Counted from the stretch's first letter, positions 9,101 through 17,729 are shown. The stretch: 40,563 bases of DNA from Bacteroidota bacterium (GCA_029550865.1 JAKPGM010000011.1:1-40563), one strand, 5' to 3'. Notes: generated by a model not told the origin, from the letters alone. Numbers and translations: made by a program.

Positions 9101-9242
9101 ATCGCAAAACTTCCTGACATTTACCAAATACACGGGTTACGACCCCGACTTTGCCAACGATGGATTGCTCTATCGCGGACTCGATGGTGGTTCTTTCCCC
9201 AATCCTACCACTTATCTGGCTGGAGTGAAAGTAACTTTTTAA
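6132..9242 (+). CDS. SusC-like TonB-dependent outer-membrane transporter
   Basis: A 1036-residue transporter predicted to import arabinan oligosaccharides across the outer membrane, driven by TonB. It starts with a signal peptide (to about residue 28, ending SSVFAQ). A carboxypeptidase-D regulatory-like domain follows (ITVKGTVRDASTNTEMPGVNV to about residue 110), then the SusC signature around DEVVVVGYGTQKKSDLTGA. Next come the plug domain (LLQGQASGVMVQ, RIRGVGSF, PLYVVDGV, near residues 145-195) and a long 22-strand barrel ending in an aromatic residue (VKVTF). There is no N-terminal FecR-interacting signalling domain. ATG codons at 6132 and 6135 are both possible. It pairs with the SusD gene downstream. 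Substrate is inferred from the neighbouring arabinan enzymes. Confidence 0.93.
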   Translation: MMQQQRLLKRGVLMVWISLLSFSSVFAQRITVKGTVRDASTNTEMPGVNVVVKGKATGVITDANGSYTIQVDNPADTLVFSFVGYVAQRIGVDGRTTIDVSMTEEVQKLDEVVVVGYGTQKKSDLTGAVSVVRTENLERIKSNDISRLLQGQASGVMVQSSGEPGAAPVVRIRGVGSFTNSNPLYVVDGVVIAEPQAFGGQFQGASPSGGIADFNPGDIESIQVLKDASATAIYGARGANGVIIITTKRGKKGDMQITYDGSYGVKQLNKFMEVTNRKQFQEMNNLARLNDDLFLAPANDSTSAYYIDTIDTDWQKEAFTRGYVTEHSLTFMGGKDNSTYMLNLNYYDEKGIIVGPGPSYTRYSVRVNTDHKKGKLKVGNSFYYAYSHQRKLTNSQWENTIIGLVISIPTVPVYDSRMKGGYGGGIDTIHDQIAGNIVGFNNLKRLWLNRSRFIGSVYGEYELLPGLNYRLNLSYDRSEFFNHEFIPEYTIGSRHVNTIAFLDETRGENPYAIMEHTLTFNKEIGKHAFTLMAGYTAQYDYYRDLYGYAQGYKEPYQEVLYAGSSEKRTTDGRLFEHTLISYLGRLNYSWNDMLLLTANFRRDGSSRFGPGNKWGNFPSVSAGFKLSNLEFFKNIPNLNLLKIRAGYGITGNDKIGDYLYETSVNKNTGYVLGGQLAPGTIQTQFVDQSIKWEERISKNVGIDIAMFNNRLEFSGEYYYNDARDLLVNSPIPMSTGKIVDPVTNLASMINQGVELSLTYRKKEGEFQYELTGNITTLKNRVTRLGLNNDPIITSFSKTEVGHSMGELYGWVFEGIFQTEDEINKYAPGDSRYDPAKHAFQNRSTKPGDVKFKDLNNDGVIDDNDKTYLGVAFPKFTYGINTTFSYKNFELSIFFQGSYGNKAFNGVYAALNSYKEGNYSLESYENYWRGPGSTNKYPRLTKTDPNQNNRVSDRFIQDASYLKVQNIQLAYNFPSSVTRALHVQGLRMYVSSQNFLTFTKYTGYDPDFANDGLLYRGLDGGSFPNPTTYLAGVKVTF

Positions 9243-9266
9243 TGTGTAATTAAAATAGTCAACAGA

Positions 9267-9390
9267 ATGATACGAGCATGTAAAGTTATTAGTACCAACG
9301 AACATGAAATGGGTTACACAGGTATGCCTGTTTATGTGTTGGCTATAACATGCAAGTTCCTTCTCAATACTATTTAAAAATTAAAATTTT
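9267..9390 (+). repeat. Dispersed palindromic element, copy 4 (diverged), between susC and susD
   Basis: The outline of the element is kept: ACGAGCATGTA at the left, ACATGCAAGTTCC at the right (9348-9360), and an A/T-rich tail that runs straight into the susD ATG. The central palindrome is different in sequence (ACAGG/CCTGT, 9319-9332) but still palindromic. A 36-codon frame spans 9267-9377. It fills nearly all of the susC-susD gap and so would be part of the polycistronic message. Confidence 0.6.
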
Positions 9391-10932
9391 ATGCAAATGA
9401 AAAAGTTTAGTATAACAAAAAATATAGCTACGGTGCTTGTCCTATCAGCACTGCTGTCGGCCTGTAGCGAAGATTTTATCAATCTGAATAATCCCAATCA
9501 GCAAACGACCGGTTCGTTCTGGAAAACGCAGGACGATGCTATTCAGGCTACCAATGCGGTGTATTCGGCCATGTATTACGATGGCATGTACATGCGTTTG
9601 TGGCCCTGGATTATGGATGTGCGCGCCGACGATTGTCGTAATACCTCTCCCTGGTGGATTACGGATGTTTCGTTGTACAATGTCACTCCCGACAATCCCT
9701 GTTATATTGCTACCTGGGAACATGCTTACAAGGGAGTTTGGCGTGCAAATCAGGTACTCGAGAATGTACCTAATATTAATATGGATGAAAAGCTGAAAAA
9801 ACGCCTATTGGCTGAAGCTAAGTTTATGCGGGCATTCTATTATTATCATCTGGTAATTACCTATAAAAATATCCCACTTATTCTTACTCCTGCCCATGGG
9901 CCGCAGGATTTTTATCCTGCCCAGGCACCCGAGGAAGAGGTTTGGGCTCAGATTATCAAAGATTTTACGGAGGCTATGGCCGATCTACCCAAAAAGGAAG
10001 AATACAGCTCAGCCGATGTGGGTCGAGCCACGAAGGGTGCTGCTGCTGGTTACCTGGCCAAATCGTACATGTTTATCCATCAATTCGACAAAGCTGCTCC
10101 TATACTTAAGGATATTATTGACCAGAAATATGGCAGCTATGCTCTTGTGGCCAACTATCGCGATAACTTTACCGAAGACAACGAAAACAACGAGGAGTCG
10201 TTATTTGAAGTTCAGTTCGATCGTAATGTGGGAGGAACAACGCTGGGTTGGACGGGCGACCCCGCTCCCGATTGGAGCAAAACTTCGGGTAAAGCGCGTA
10301 CCTATGCTCCCCTTGGATTTGGCTGGGGTGACATTACTCCTACCGATTGGATTTTTAATGAATTCCAGCAGGAACTGACAGTAGAAGGCGAACTCGATCC
10401 TCGTATGAAGGCCAGCATGTTTTTCGATTACCCAGGGGTTAAAGTGTATGGGAAAACCTGGGCTGAAGCCAAACTACCCAATAAATGTCATATCCGCAAA
10501 TATCTTAACGACGATCATTATTCCGACGAAACCGAATGGCGTTCGGGTATTAACGAACGTGTATTGCGATATGCCGATATCCTGTTGCTCTATGCCGAAG
10601 CTTTGAATGAGCTAGGACAAACTGCTGAAGCATATCCATACATTCAGCAGGTACGCGATAGGGCTCACTTACCTAATCTGCAAGATGTAAAACCTGGCAT
10701 GAACCAACAGCAGATGCGCGATCAGATAGCTCACGAACGTGCACTCGAATTTTGCTTCGAAGCCCAACGCTATGTCGATATCCTTCGCTGGGGCTGGCAC
10801 TACAATAATTTAAATACCCTCATCAATCATGACCCCGAATTTGCTAAATGGGTTGAGGGACGTGAAATAATGGCTATACCTCCAACTGAAGTAAATATCA
10901 ATAAAAATCTTAAGCAAAACCCCGGTTGGTAG
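9391..10932 (+). CDS. SusD-like surface glycan-binding lipoprotein (RagB/SusD)
   Basis: The 513-residue partner of the SusC protein, expected to sit on the outer surface as a lid that binds arabinan fragments. The N-terminus has a lipoprotein signal with lipobox LLSAC, followed by SEDFINLNNPNQQTTGSFW, typical of the SusD start. TPR-like helices are visible, for example in the segment RLLAEAKFMRAFYYYHLV. The C-terminal part has RYADILLLYAEALNE and ERALEFCFEAQRYVDILRW, both hallmark SusD motifs. It ends in LKQNPGW, the common C-terminus. A second ATG lies two codons in (9397). The start codon follows the tail of a dispersed repeat. Confidence 0.93.
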   Translation: MQMKKFSITKNIATVLVLSALLSACSEDFINLNNPNQQTTGSFWKTQDDAIQATNAVYSAMYYDGMYMRLWPWIMDVRADDCRNTSPWWITDVSLYNVTPDNPCYIATWEHAYKGVWRANQVLENVPNINMDEKLKKRLLAEAKFMRAFYYYHLVITYKNIPLILTPAHGPQDFYPAQAPEEEVWAQIIKDFTEAMADLPKKEEYSSADVGRATKGAAAGYLAKSYMFIHQFDKAAPILKDIIDQKYGSYALVANYRDNFTEDNENNEESLFEVQFDRNVGGTTLGWTGDPAPDWSKTSGKARTYAPLGFGWGDITPTDWIFNEFQQELTVEGELDPRMKASMFFDYPGVKVYGKTWAEAKLPNKCHIRKYLNDDHYSDETEWRSGINERVLRYADILLLYAEALNELGQTAEAYPYIQQVRDRAHLPNLQDVKPGMNQQQMRDQIAHERALEFCFEAQRYVDILRWGWHYNNLNTLINHDPEFAKWVEGREIMAIPPTEVNINKNLKQNPGW

Positions 10933-10968
10933 TAGGTTACCTGGTGGTTAGTAGTTAGTAGTGTGTGT

Positions 10969-10999
10969 ATCCGGTGGTGGTGAAACGCTGCCGCCGGAT
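10969..10999 (+). other. Strong intercistronic hairpin after susD
   Basis: A 13-bp stem with several G-U pairs (10969-10981 with 10987-10999) closes a five-base loop, GAAAC. Only three T residues follow, then A-rich sequence, so it is a poor terminator. It more likely stabilises the 3' end of the susCD part of the message or marks a processing site, which would allow susCD to accumulate above the enzymes. That role is inference. Confidence 0.6.
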
Positions 11000-11015
11000 T
11001 TTAAAAAAAATCGCT

Positions 11016-12461
11016 ATGCAAAAAATAACAAAGTTCTTCGGACCGATATCGTATGCCTTGTTTTGTGCTTTAGGCTTGTGGTGTACTTCGTGCTCAGATA
11101 AGTCGGATGAACCCGCCGATAACCCGGTGAATTACGACCCCAATATTCCCGACGATTATTCCTCGATTGCAGGCAAGGAAAACGCAGCCAAATGGGGACC
11201 TTATAATCTACACGATCCCAGCATTATCAAGCATAACGGCACCTATTACATTTATTCGACGGATGTAGCCTATGGTCCCAACGGTCAGTGTGGAATTATG
11301 TTCCGACAGTCGAAAGACCTTGTGCAGTGGCAGTTCAATGGCTGGCTATTCGACGGCGTTCCTGCTAAGGAACTAGCCTTTATGCAAACCTACCAGACTG
11401 GATACCGCCAGGAAAGTATTTGGGCACCCTACATAATTAAGGTAGGCGACCAATTTCGTTTGTATTATTCTGTTCCCGGAAACGATAACTTGAAACTGGC
11501 TTGTATAGGCCTGGCCACAAGCACATCGCCATCGGGTCCCTGGAATGATGAGGGTATCGTTATCTCGTGTCTGCCCTCCGATAACTATAACGCTATCGAC
11601 CCATCGGTGGTGGTAGATGCCGAAACAGGACGACACTGGATGACTTACGGATCCTATTCGTCGGGAATTTATATCGTTGAGCTTGACCCTGCAACTGGTT
11701 TTCGTAAAAACACTAATGACAAAGGAAAGCTATTGGCTTTTCGAAAACGGGTTCACGACGCTATTGAGGGTTCAGAAATTATCTACAATCCCGAGCTTAA
11801 AAAATACTTTCTCTTTGTATCGTACGACTGGCTCGAGGATACTTACAATGTACGGGTTGGTCGTAGCGATAAACCCGAAGGACCTTATCTCGACTACTTT
11901 GGTAACGACATGGCTGCAGTGGGGGATAATTTTCCCGTCATCACGGCACAGTATGGTTTTAAGGGGCATCCTGGCTGGCAGGGCTTTGGACATTGCGGCT
12001 TGCTTCGCGATAGCAACCAGTATTTCTATGTTAGCCAGGCGCGTCTGGCTTCTAACAAATATTTGATGGTACTTCATGTACATCGCATGCTGTTTACCTC
12101 CGACGGATGGCCTGTTATTGCGCCCGAACGCTATGTGAACGTCCCCCAATATGCTATCACTGCCGATAGTTTGGTAGGAAAGTGGGAAGTCATTTACCTG
12201 TCGTCGGTAACCAAACAGAATGTGGCCTGGTATGCCACCTTCAACGCCGATGGTACCCTTACGGGCTATTTCAATGGTGAAAACATTACCAGCAGTAGCT
12301 GGAATTTTGCCAACAACGAACTTACGCTGCAGGTGAATGCGCATACGATAAAAGCACGCCTTTCCTGTGAATGGGACTGGGAAAACAAACGACGTACCAT
12401 TTGCTTTACCGGCCTTTCAGAGGAAGGACGATCGGCCTGGGGCAAGAAACTTTATCGATGA
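11016..12461 (+). CDS. GH43 endo-alpha-1,5-L-arabinanase, surface lipoprotein
   Basis: A predicted endo-acting arabinanase that cuts the alpha-1,5-linked backbone at the cell surface to feed the SusCD transporter. The frame runs from a GTG at 10965, but the ATG at 11016 starts a lipoprotein signal (lipobox-like LWCTSC) and is preferred, giving 481 residues. The five-bladed GH43 propeller has the general base D67 (HDPS), the pKa-setting Asp D195 (IDPSV) and the general acid E251 (AIEGS). GHPGWQGFGHC carries the histidine that binds a structural ion in arabinanases. The last 80 or so residues (GKWEVIYLS to SAWGKKLY) form the beta-rich C-terminal domain seen in endo-arabinanases. Similar in layout to the second GH43 downstream. 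Confidence 0.88.
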   Translation: MQKITKFFGPISYALFCALGLWCTSCSDKSDEPADNPVNYDPNIPDDYSSIAGKENAAKWGPYNLHDPSIIKHNGTYYIYSTDVAYGPNGQCGIMFRQSKDLVQWQFNGWLFDGVPAKELAFMQTYQTGYRQESIWAPYIIKVGDQFRLYYSVPGNDNLKLACIGLATSTSPSGPWNDEGIVISCLPSDNYNAIDPSVVVDAETGRHWMTYGSYSSGIYIVELDPATGFRKNTNDKGKLLAFRKRVHDAIEGSEIIYNPELKKYFLFVSYDWLEDTYNVRVGRSDKPEGPYLDYFGNDMAAVGDNFPVITAQYGFKGHPGWQGFGHCGLLRDSNQYFYVSQARLASNKYLMVLHVHRMLFTSDGWPVIAPERYVNVPQYAITADSLVGKWEVIYLSSVTKQNVAWYATFNADGTLTGYFNGENITSSSWNFANNELTLQVNAHTIKARLSCEWDWENKRRTICFTGLSEEGRSAWGKKLYR

Positions 12462-12506
12462 AGACGATCTTCGAAAGTATATACATAACCTTTTAAATGA
12501 TGCAGC

Positions 12507-15023
12507 ATGAAAGCTACTTTTTTTAATGTGATACTTGGCCTTGGATTGTGCCTGAATGCTCAAACCAGAATAGAGGTGAATGTGGATAAACCCCTTTTTC
12601 CGGTAAGCAAAAATCTGTATGGAATTTTTTTCGAGGATATTAATCATGCGGGTGATGGTGGTTTGTATGCCGAACTAATCAATAACCGTAGCTTTGAGGC
12701 TAATCGCATGCCTGAAGATATGTATAGGGTAGGGGACTACATTTTTTCGCATCAAGGCTTTAAAATGTATTACCCACAACCTCATGAACTGGATGGATGG
12801 CAGGTGGAAATATCCGGAAACGCCAGTGGACGGGCTTTGCAGGATAATACCGTACCCCTGAATAAATATAACTTAAATTCGATGAGGCTCGAGGTAATTA
12901 ACCCCGATAACGGCAATTTTCGGGTAATTAATAAAGGCTACTGGGGTATTTCGGTGGTGAAGGGCGAAAAATATAATCTTTCCATCTATCTGCGATCCAG
13001 TGCAAATGCATCTATGCAGGTTGCATTGCGCGACAACCAGGGAAATATAGTTGATTCAAAGGTTATCAAGGGTATTTCGAAAGAATGGAAAAAATATAAG
13101 GTAACCTTTACGGCAAAGATCACCGATCCACAAGCCGTTTTTGTATTGGCGCCACTTACGGCTACTACCTATTGGGTAGATATGGTATCGTTATTTCCGG
13201 AAAATACTTTTAAAAAACGTCCCAATGGCGTACGCGCCGATATTGCTCAGATGATTGCCGATTTTAAACCAGGTTTTTTGCGTTTTCCCGGTGGATGTGT
13301 GGTAGAGGGGGCCGATTTTGAGAATCGAATCATCTGGAAAAATACTATTGGCGATATCTCGCGCCGTTTGGGTCGATGGGAATTATGGGGGTATCATAAC
13401 ACCGATGGACTGGGTTATCACGAATTCCTTCAATTTTGTGAAGATTTGGGCTGTCCGGCCATGTATGTGATTAATGTGGGGATGTCGTGCCAGTTTCGCC
13501 GATGCGAGGTCGTCGACAGCGTACGTTTGCAGGAGCAAATTACCGAAGTACTCGATGCCCTTGAATATGCATTGGGACCTGTTACCTCGCCCTGGGGCGC
13601 CGAACGTGCTCGCAACGGGCACCCTCAACCTTTCAATCTGAAATATGTAGAAATAGGAAACGAAAACTATGGGCCCATTTATCAGGAGCGTTACAATATT
13701 TTTTACAAAGCCATAAAAGAAAAATACCCGCAAGTTATTACCATAGCCTGTACCGATCCGGCAATGCGCGAACCATTTAAGCTGGAAGATTTAATAGGAA
13801 TTCACGAACCTATTGAAATCATTGATGAACATTTTTACGAAGGGCTCGATTTCTTTTTCCAGGGGGCATACCGTTACGACAATTACGATCGCAAGGGACC
13901 AAAAATATATGTTGGCGAATATGCTGTAAAGAAATGGGATAACACGCTGAAGGGTAACCTCGAAGCTGCCATTGCCGAAGCTGCCTTTATGACGGGCTTT
14001 GAGCGCAATGCCGATATTGTTGTACTTTCCTCTCAGGCGCCTACCCTGGTCAATGCTAATGATCGTACCTGGAATCCCGATCTTATCGTATTCAACAGCA
14101 GCCAGGTATATGGAACCCCGTCGTATTACGGGCAGCGGATGTTTTCGACCAACATTCCCGATTTTGCCATTCCTGTGCAGGTGTATAACAGTGGACATGA
14201 GTTGATTGAGGCCAAACCTGGCGTAGGTATACTTTCGTTTGCCAATCCTCAGGCAAGTTGCCGTTATGCCGATATCGCTATTCAAATTGGCGGCAAAAAC
14301 TATCCGATTGACCAGATTCTTTCGCCTGCAGCCCTTGCAAAAATGAAACAGGGTGAGGTGTCGGTTGGTAAAAACGATTTTGTCGACCTGAAATTCAGGG
14401 ATGAGGTATACCGTAAGTTCACGGTACAGGATTGGGATAATTATACAGTATCGTTACGTGCTATTGCCGATTCTATCGACGATCTCGAAGCATTCAGTAT
14501 CTTGTTTTATTCTACCGGTATCGACCAGCACTACAAATGGGTATTGGGTCGTTGGCATCGTCGACATTTTCTACAATGGTACGATAAAGGGTACGAGGGC
14601 TATTTTGCTCAGGCGCCTGGTAAAATTGAACCCGGAAAATGGTATGATATACGCATTACCGTTAAAAACCGACGGGTATACGCATATCTGAACAATGAAC
14701 TGGTGTACGCCGTGGATGTTCCTAGACGTGTTAAACCCGGGGTGTATGCGTCAGCAGGAATCAATACCGACAAATCTATCATCCTAAAAGTGGTGAATGC
14801 CACCGATGAACCCAGAAATATTCCGGTATCGCTAAAAGGAACGCAGGAACACTACCAACAAATGACGGTTGAAACGCTTACCGGTAATCCTCTGGATGAA
14901 AATACCTTTGAACAACCGACGAAGCTTGTGCCTCAAAAAACAAAGGTAAGTATTCCGGGCAACGAATTTACCTATACATTTCCTGCCCATTCTATCAACG
15001 TGTTACGCATATTACGACCATAG
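12507..15023 (+). CDS. GH51 alpha-L-arabinofuranosidase
   Basis: An exo-acting enzyme that releases arabinofuranose from side chains or oligosaccharides, probably in the periplasm. The signal peptide is MKATFFNVILGLGLCLNAQ. Residues 30-70 show the GH51 start (NLYGIFFEDINHAGDGGLYAE). A carbohydrate-binding-like sandwich (about 75-225) is inserted before the barrel. The catalytic acid is E386 (EIGNENYG) and the nucleophile E471 (YVGEYAV). Near residues 620-770 lies a concanavalin-like segment (FSILFYSTG, KWYDIRITVKNRRVYAYLNNELV) inserted before the closing sandwich strands. At 838 residues it is longer than classic 500-residue GH51 enzymes but matches its paralogue 3 kb downstream. It follows the GH43 gene by 45 bases. 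Confidence 0.9.
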   Translation: MKATFFNVILGLGLCLNAQTRIEVNVDKPLFPVSKNLYGIFFEDINHAGDGGLYAELINNRSFEANRMPEDMYRVGDYIFSHQGFKMYYPQPHELDGWQVEISGNASGRALQDNTVPLNKYNLNSMRLEVINPDNGNFRVINKGYWGISVVKGEKYNLSIYLRSSANASMQVALRDNQGNIVDSKVIKGISKEWKKYKVTFTAKITDPQAVFVLAPLTATTYWVDMVSLFPENTFKKRPNGVRADIAQMIADFKPGFLRFPGGCVVEGADFENRIIWKNTIGDISRRLGRWELWGYHNTDGLGYHEFLQFCEDLGCPAMYVINVGMSCQFRRCEVVDSVRLQEQITEVLDALEYALGPVTSPWGAERARNGHPQPFNLKYVEIGNENYGPIYQERYNIFYKAIKEKYPQVITIACTDPAMREPFKLEDLIGIHEPIEIIDEHFYEGLDFFFQGAYRYDNYDRKGPKIYVGEYAVKKWDNTLKGNLEAAIAEAAFMTGFERNADIVVLSSQAPTLVNANDRTWNPDLIVFNSSQVYGTPSYYGQRMFSTNIPDFAIPVQVYNSGHELIEAKPGVGILSFANPQASCRYADIAIQIGGKNYPIDQILSPAALAKMKQGEVSVGKNDFVDLKFRDEVYRKFTVQDWDNYTVSLRAIADSIDDLEAFSILFYSTGIDQHYKWVLGRWHRRHFLQWYDKGYEGYFAQAPGKIEPGKWYDIRITVKNRRVYAYLNNELVYAVDVPRRVKPGVYASAGINTDKSIILKVVNATDEPRNIPVSLKGTQEHYQQMTVETLTGNPLDENTFEQPTKLVPQKTKVSIPGNEFTYTFPAHSINVLRILRP

Positions 15024-15059
15024 CCTTAAGTAAGTTGTAAGTTTTAAGTTAATGCCAAT

Positions 15060-15088
15060 GGAGGCAGCAACATGGTTGCCTCCTTTTT
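15060..15088 (+). terminator. Terminator-like hairpin inside the arabinan operon
   Basis: GGAGGCA (15060-15066) pairs with TGCCTCC (15077-15083) and is followed at once by five T residues. It lies between GH51 and the second GH43, 13 bases before the next ATG. It has intrinsic-terminator form but sits within the operon, so partial termination or 3'-end protection is likely. Confidence 0.7.
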
Positions 15089-15100
15089 AAAACAACGAAC

Positions 15101-16594
15101 ATGCGAAAATTAATGACAACAGGTATTATAGGTGGTCTGGCGGCTGTGGTTGCCATTGGACTCATTTCCTATATGTCGCGGGCAAATGAAAATTACGACC
15201 CAGGCATATCCGATGATTACACTGGTATTGCCGATATAAAGAACTACAAGAAATGGGGGGTATACAATGTGCATGACCCGTCCTGCATCAAATGGGGAAA
15301 CTTTTACTATACCTTTTCTACCGATGCCATCTGGCAACGACCGGGATGGATGAACGACACTTCTGTTAAAATTGGAAATATTCAGGTTCGTCGATCGGTC
15401 GATCTGGTGCATTGGGAGTTTTTGGGTTGGGTGTTCGATGCTATTCCTACCAGTGCTCTTTCGTGGGTTGACAGTGTTTCGGGTGGGCGTGTTCCTAATG
15501 GAATATGGGCACCGTATGCCATGAAATATAAAAATGAGTGTCGGTTGTATTATTCTGTATCCATTTTTGGGGCTAACACCTCGTACATTGGATTAGCAGT
15601 TGCCCCATCGCCTGAGGGTCCCTGGCGCGATGCTGGTTGCGTCGTAAAAACGGCAGCCACCGATGCCGTGAATGCTATCGATCCTACTGTGGCTGTCGAT
15701 GCGCGTAGCGGTCGGCATTGGCTAATTTATGGTTCCTTCTTTGGCGGTATTTATGGGTTGGAATTGGACCCTTCTACCGGGCTGGCCAAACATCCCAACG
15801 ATAAAGGTCATTTGATTGCTCGCCGAACCAATGGACATGAACGGGTTATTGAGGCACCTGAAGTTGTCTATAACCCCCAGTTCAAAAAATATTATCTGTT
15901 TGTGTCGTACGATGCACTTTTTACCCATTATAACGTTCGGGTAGGTCGAAGCGATAATCCCGAGGGACCATACTACGACTACTTTGGGCGCAACATGGCC
16001 GATACCACCAACAATTATCCGGTGTTGACCTATGCCTACCGTTTTTCGGGTCATCCCGGATGGGCTGGTGTGGGACATTGTAGTGTAATACGCGATGGTA
16101 ACCAGTTTTTTATGTTGCACCAGGGACGCCTGGCACCCGATAACCACATGATGGTACTGCATGTACGCAAGATGTATTGGACACCCGACGGTTGGCCGGT
16201 GGTAAGCCCCGAACGTTACGCTGCGCTGCCAAATAAAAATATTAAAAAACGCAATCTGTCTGGACGTTGGGAGGTGATTACCTTGGCCGAAATTGCCGAT
16301 TCTGCTCGATTGTGGCAGGGACAAATTCGCTGGGGCGGCTGGCGTTACGATACTACCCTTTTCAACAATGCACAACCTGTCAATCTTTCCGATGATGGTA
16401 CAATCAGCCATTGGCAAGGCTATTATGGCTGGGATTATTCGGATAACCGTCTGTCCGTTTTTGGAAAGTCGGATACCCTTGTTTTGCAGGTTGATAACGA
16501 ATGGGACTGGGAACGAAAATATCCAACCCTCATTTTTACCGGAATCAACAAAAAGGGATATTCGGTATGGGGCAAAAGATTGCAAACCAAGTAA
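15101..16594 (+). CDS. GH43 endo-arabinanase-like hydrolase (second)
   Basis: A 497-residue paralogue of the lipoprotein GH43 upstream. Catalytic residues are in place: D59 (VHDPS), D194 (IDPTV) and E251 (VIEAPEVVYNP). GHPGWAGVGHC is also conserved, and the C-terminal domain (GRWEVITLAEI to YSVWGKRLQ) is present. The N-terminus is hydrophobic (GIIGGLAAVVAIGLISYM) but has no lipobox cysteine, so it is either secreted to the periplasm or held by an uncleaved anchor. This contrasts with the first GH43 and suggests a division of labour: surface backbone cutting versus periplasmic trimming of oligosaccharides. Substrate is inferred from family and context. Confidence 0.87.
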   Translation: MRKLMTTGIIGGLAAVVAIGLISYMSRANENYDPGISDDYTGIADIKNYKKWGVYNVHDPSCIKWGNFYYTFSTDAIWQRPGWMNDTSVKIGNIQVRRSVDLVHWEFLGWVFDAIPTSALSWVDSVSGGRVPNGIWAPYAMKYKNECRLYYSVSIFGANTSYIGLAVAPSPEGPWRDAGCVVKTAATDAVNAIDPTVAVDARSGRHWLIYGSFFGGIYGLELDPSTGLAKHPNDKGHLIARRTNGHERVIEAPEVVYNPQFKKYYLFVSYDALFTHYNVRVGRSDNPEGPYYDYFGRNMADTTNNYPVLTYAYRFSGHPGWAGVGHCSVIRDGNQFFMLHQGRLAPDNHMMVLHVRKMYWTPDGWPVVSPERYAALPNKNIKKRNLSGRWEVITLAEIADSARLWQGQIRWGGWRYDTTLFNNAQPVNLSDDGTISHWQGYYGWDYSDNRLSVFGKSDTLVLQVDNEWDWERKYPTLIFTGINKKGYSVWGKRLQTK

Positions 16595-16633
16595 TTCAAT
16601 AAATTTTTGTATTAACCTTAAAATTTTAGGCTT

Positions 16634-17578
16634 ATGAGAACAAAACTACTAACAATCGCTGCCTTGAGCCTTTTGGGTGGCTCATTGATGGCACAGTATG
16701 CTTATTTTCCCTTCGACACCGATGCGAAGGATGCTAACAAAAAGATTGTATGCACTGCTTCTGAAGACGGAATAGCATTTGTCAGCGACTCTGTCCGCGG
16801 TCAGGTCATTGAGTTCGATGGAACGAATGGTTACCTGCAGTTGGGTAACAATGCTTTTAACTTCGATGCCATGACCTTCAACGTATGGTTTTACTGGGAT
16901 GTACCAGCCAGCGTTTGGTGGGTACGTATTTTCGACTTTGGTAAACCCGATAATCCCGACCCTGGTAACCACGACGTAAACTTTCTTACCACCTTTGCTT
17001 TTGAGGACAAGCTACGTTGGGTAATCCACTCACAGCAAGCTGCAGGTGGTGTTGATACTGTCCTGATGTCGAAGGCTAAACTCGATGTACAAAAGTGGTA
17101 TATGCTAACCTGTGTGCATGGCGGTGGCAAGGCAGAGCTATACCTCAACGGTGAACTGCAGGACACCAAGGATATAGGTTTCAAAGCCAGCGATCTGGTG
17201 TACGACAATTGCTATATAGGCAAAAGCAATTGGGCTGCCGATGCTTTGTTCAAGGGTCGCATGGATAACATGGCTATTTACAACAAAGCACTTACTGCCG
17301 ACGAAATTGCCCAGCTTTATCAGACGCAGCAAAGCACCGCTGTTCGCACAAATCAAGTAGCTGGTGTTAATGTTTTCGGTCGTGCTGGAAAAATCGTTGC
17401 CCAGCTTCCCGCTTCCATGTCGAAGGCTACGGTTACTGTGTACAATGTGGCTGGACTCGAAATTGCCAAAATTAAAGCCAACGGACAAATGTCCGAAATT
17501 CCCGTGCAGTCGGGTCTGTACCTTGTTAAGGTAAATGCCGGTACACAAAACTATGTGACAAAAGTAATGGTTCGTTAG
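16634..17578 (+). CDS. Secreted LamG-domain protein with T9SS sorting tail
   Basis: A 314-residue exported protein. The signal peptide MRTKLLTIAALSLLGGSLMAQ is followed by one concanavalin/LamG-like sandwich (about residues 22-235; GQVIEFDGTNGYLQLG, MTFNVWFYW, FKGRMDNMAIYNKALTADEIAQLY). A C-terminal T9SS type A sorting domain follows (about 245-314; ATVTVYNVAGLEIAKI, SGLYLVKV, ending VTKVMVR). No catalytic residues are recognisable, so it is probably a surface or released sugar-binding protein helping to hold arabinan. Its presence in a Sus-type locus is unusual, because SusD and lipoproteins normally do this job. PorZ, needed for T9SS cargo, is encoded 12 kb away. A strong terminator follows. 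Confidence 0.82.
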   Translation: MRTKLLTIAALSLLGGSLMAQYAYFPFDTDAKDANKKIVCTASEDGIAFVSDSVRGQVIEFDGTNGYLQLGNNAFNFDAMTFNVWFYWDVPASVWWVRIFDFGKPDNPDPGNHDVNFLTTFAFEDKLRWVIHSQQAAGGVDTVLMSKAKLDVQKWYMLTCVHGGGKAELYLNGELQDTKDIGFKASDLVYDNCYIGKSNWAADALFKGRMDNMAIYNKALTADEIAQLYQTQQSTAVRTNQVAGVNVFGRAGKIVAQLPASMSKATVTVYNVAGLEIAKIKANGQMSEIPVQSGLYLVKVNAGTQNYVTKVMVR

Positions 17579-17585
17579 CATCAGG

Positions 17586-17616
17586 CAGGAAGGCAACAAA
17601 ATGCCTTCCTGTTTTT
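17586..17616 (+). terminator. Intrinsic terminator after the LamG gene
   Basis: CAGGAAGGCA (17586-17595) pairs perfectly with TGCCTTCCTG (17602-17611) around a six-base loop, followed by five T residues. It is the best terminator in the locus and probably ends most transcripts from the susC promoter. Confidence 0.85.
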
Positions 17617-17674
17617 CTGGTAACTCTTTTTTAACCAAAACTCAAATACATGTAGTTTTCTCGATGAAGTGCTG

Positions 17675-17729
17675 ATCCCGGAGTTTACAGCAGAAGCTGT
17701 AATACTTGAGAATGTGCGGTAACCGGGAT
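17675..17729 (+). promoter_or_regulatory. Structured leader-like segment upstream of the second GH51
   Basis: TTACAGC-AGAA-GCTGTAA (17685-17702) is a perfect 7-bp stem with a tetraloop. It is enclosed by ATCCCGG (17675-17681) and CCGGGAT (17723-17729). A terminator-like hairpin follows two bases later. The nested arrangement looks like a folded RNA leader or attenuator. I do not recognise a known riboswitch class. Confidence 0.4.

Noticed and set aside
15722-16585. 287-codon open frame antisense to the second GH43
   Set aside because: It lies wholly within a well-supported gene and has no recognisable domains; long antisense frames are common in codon-biased genes.
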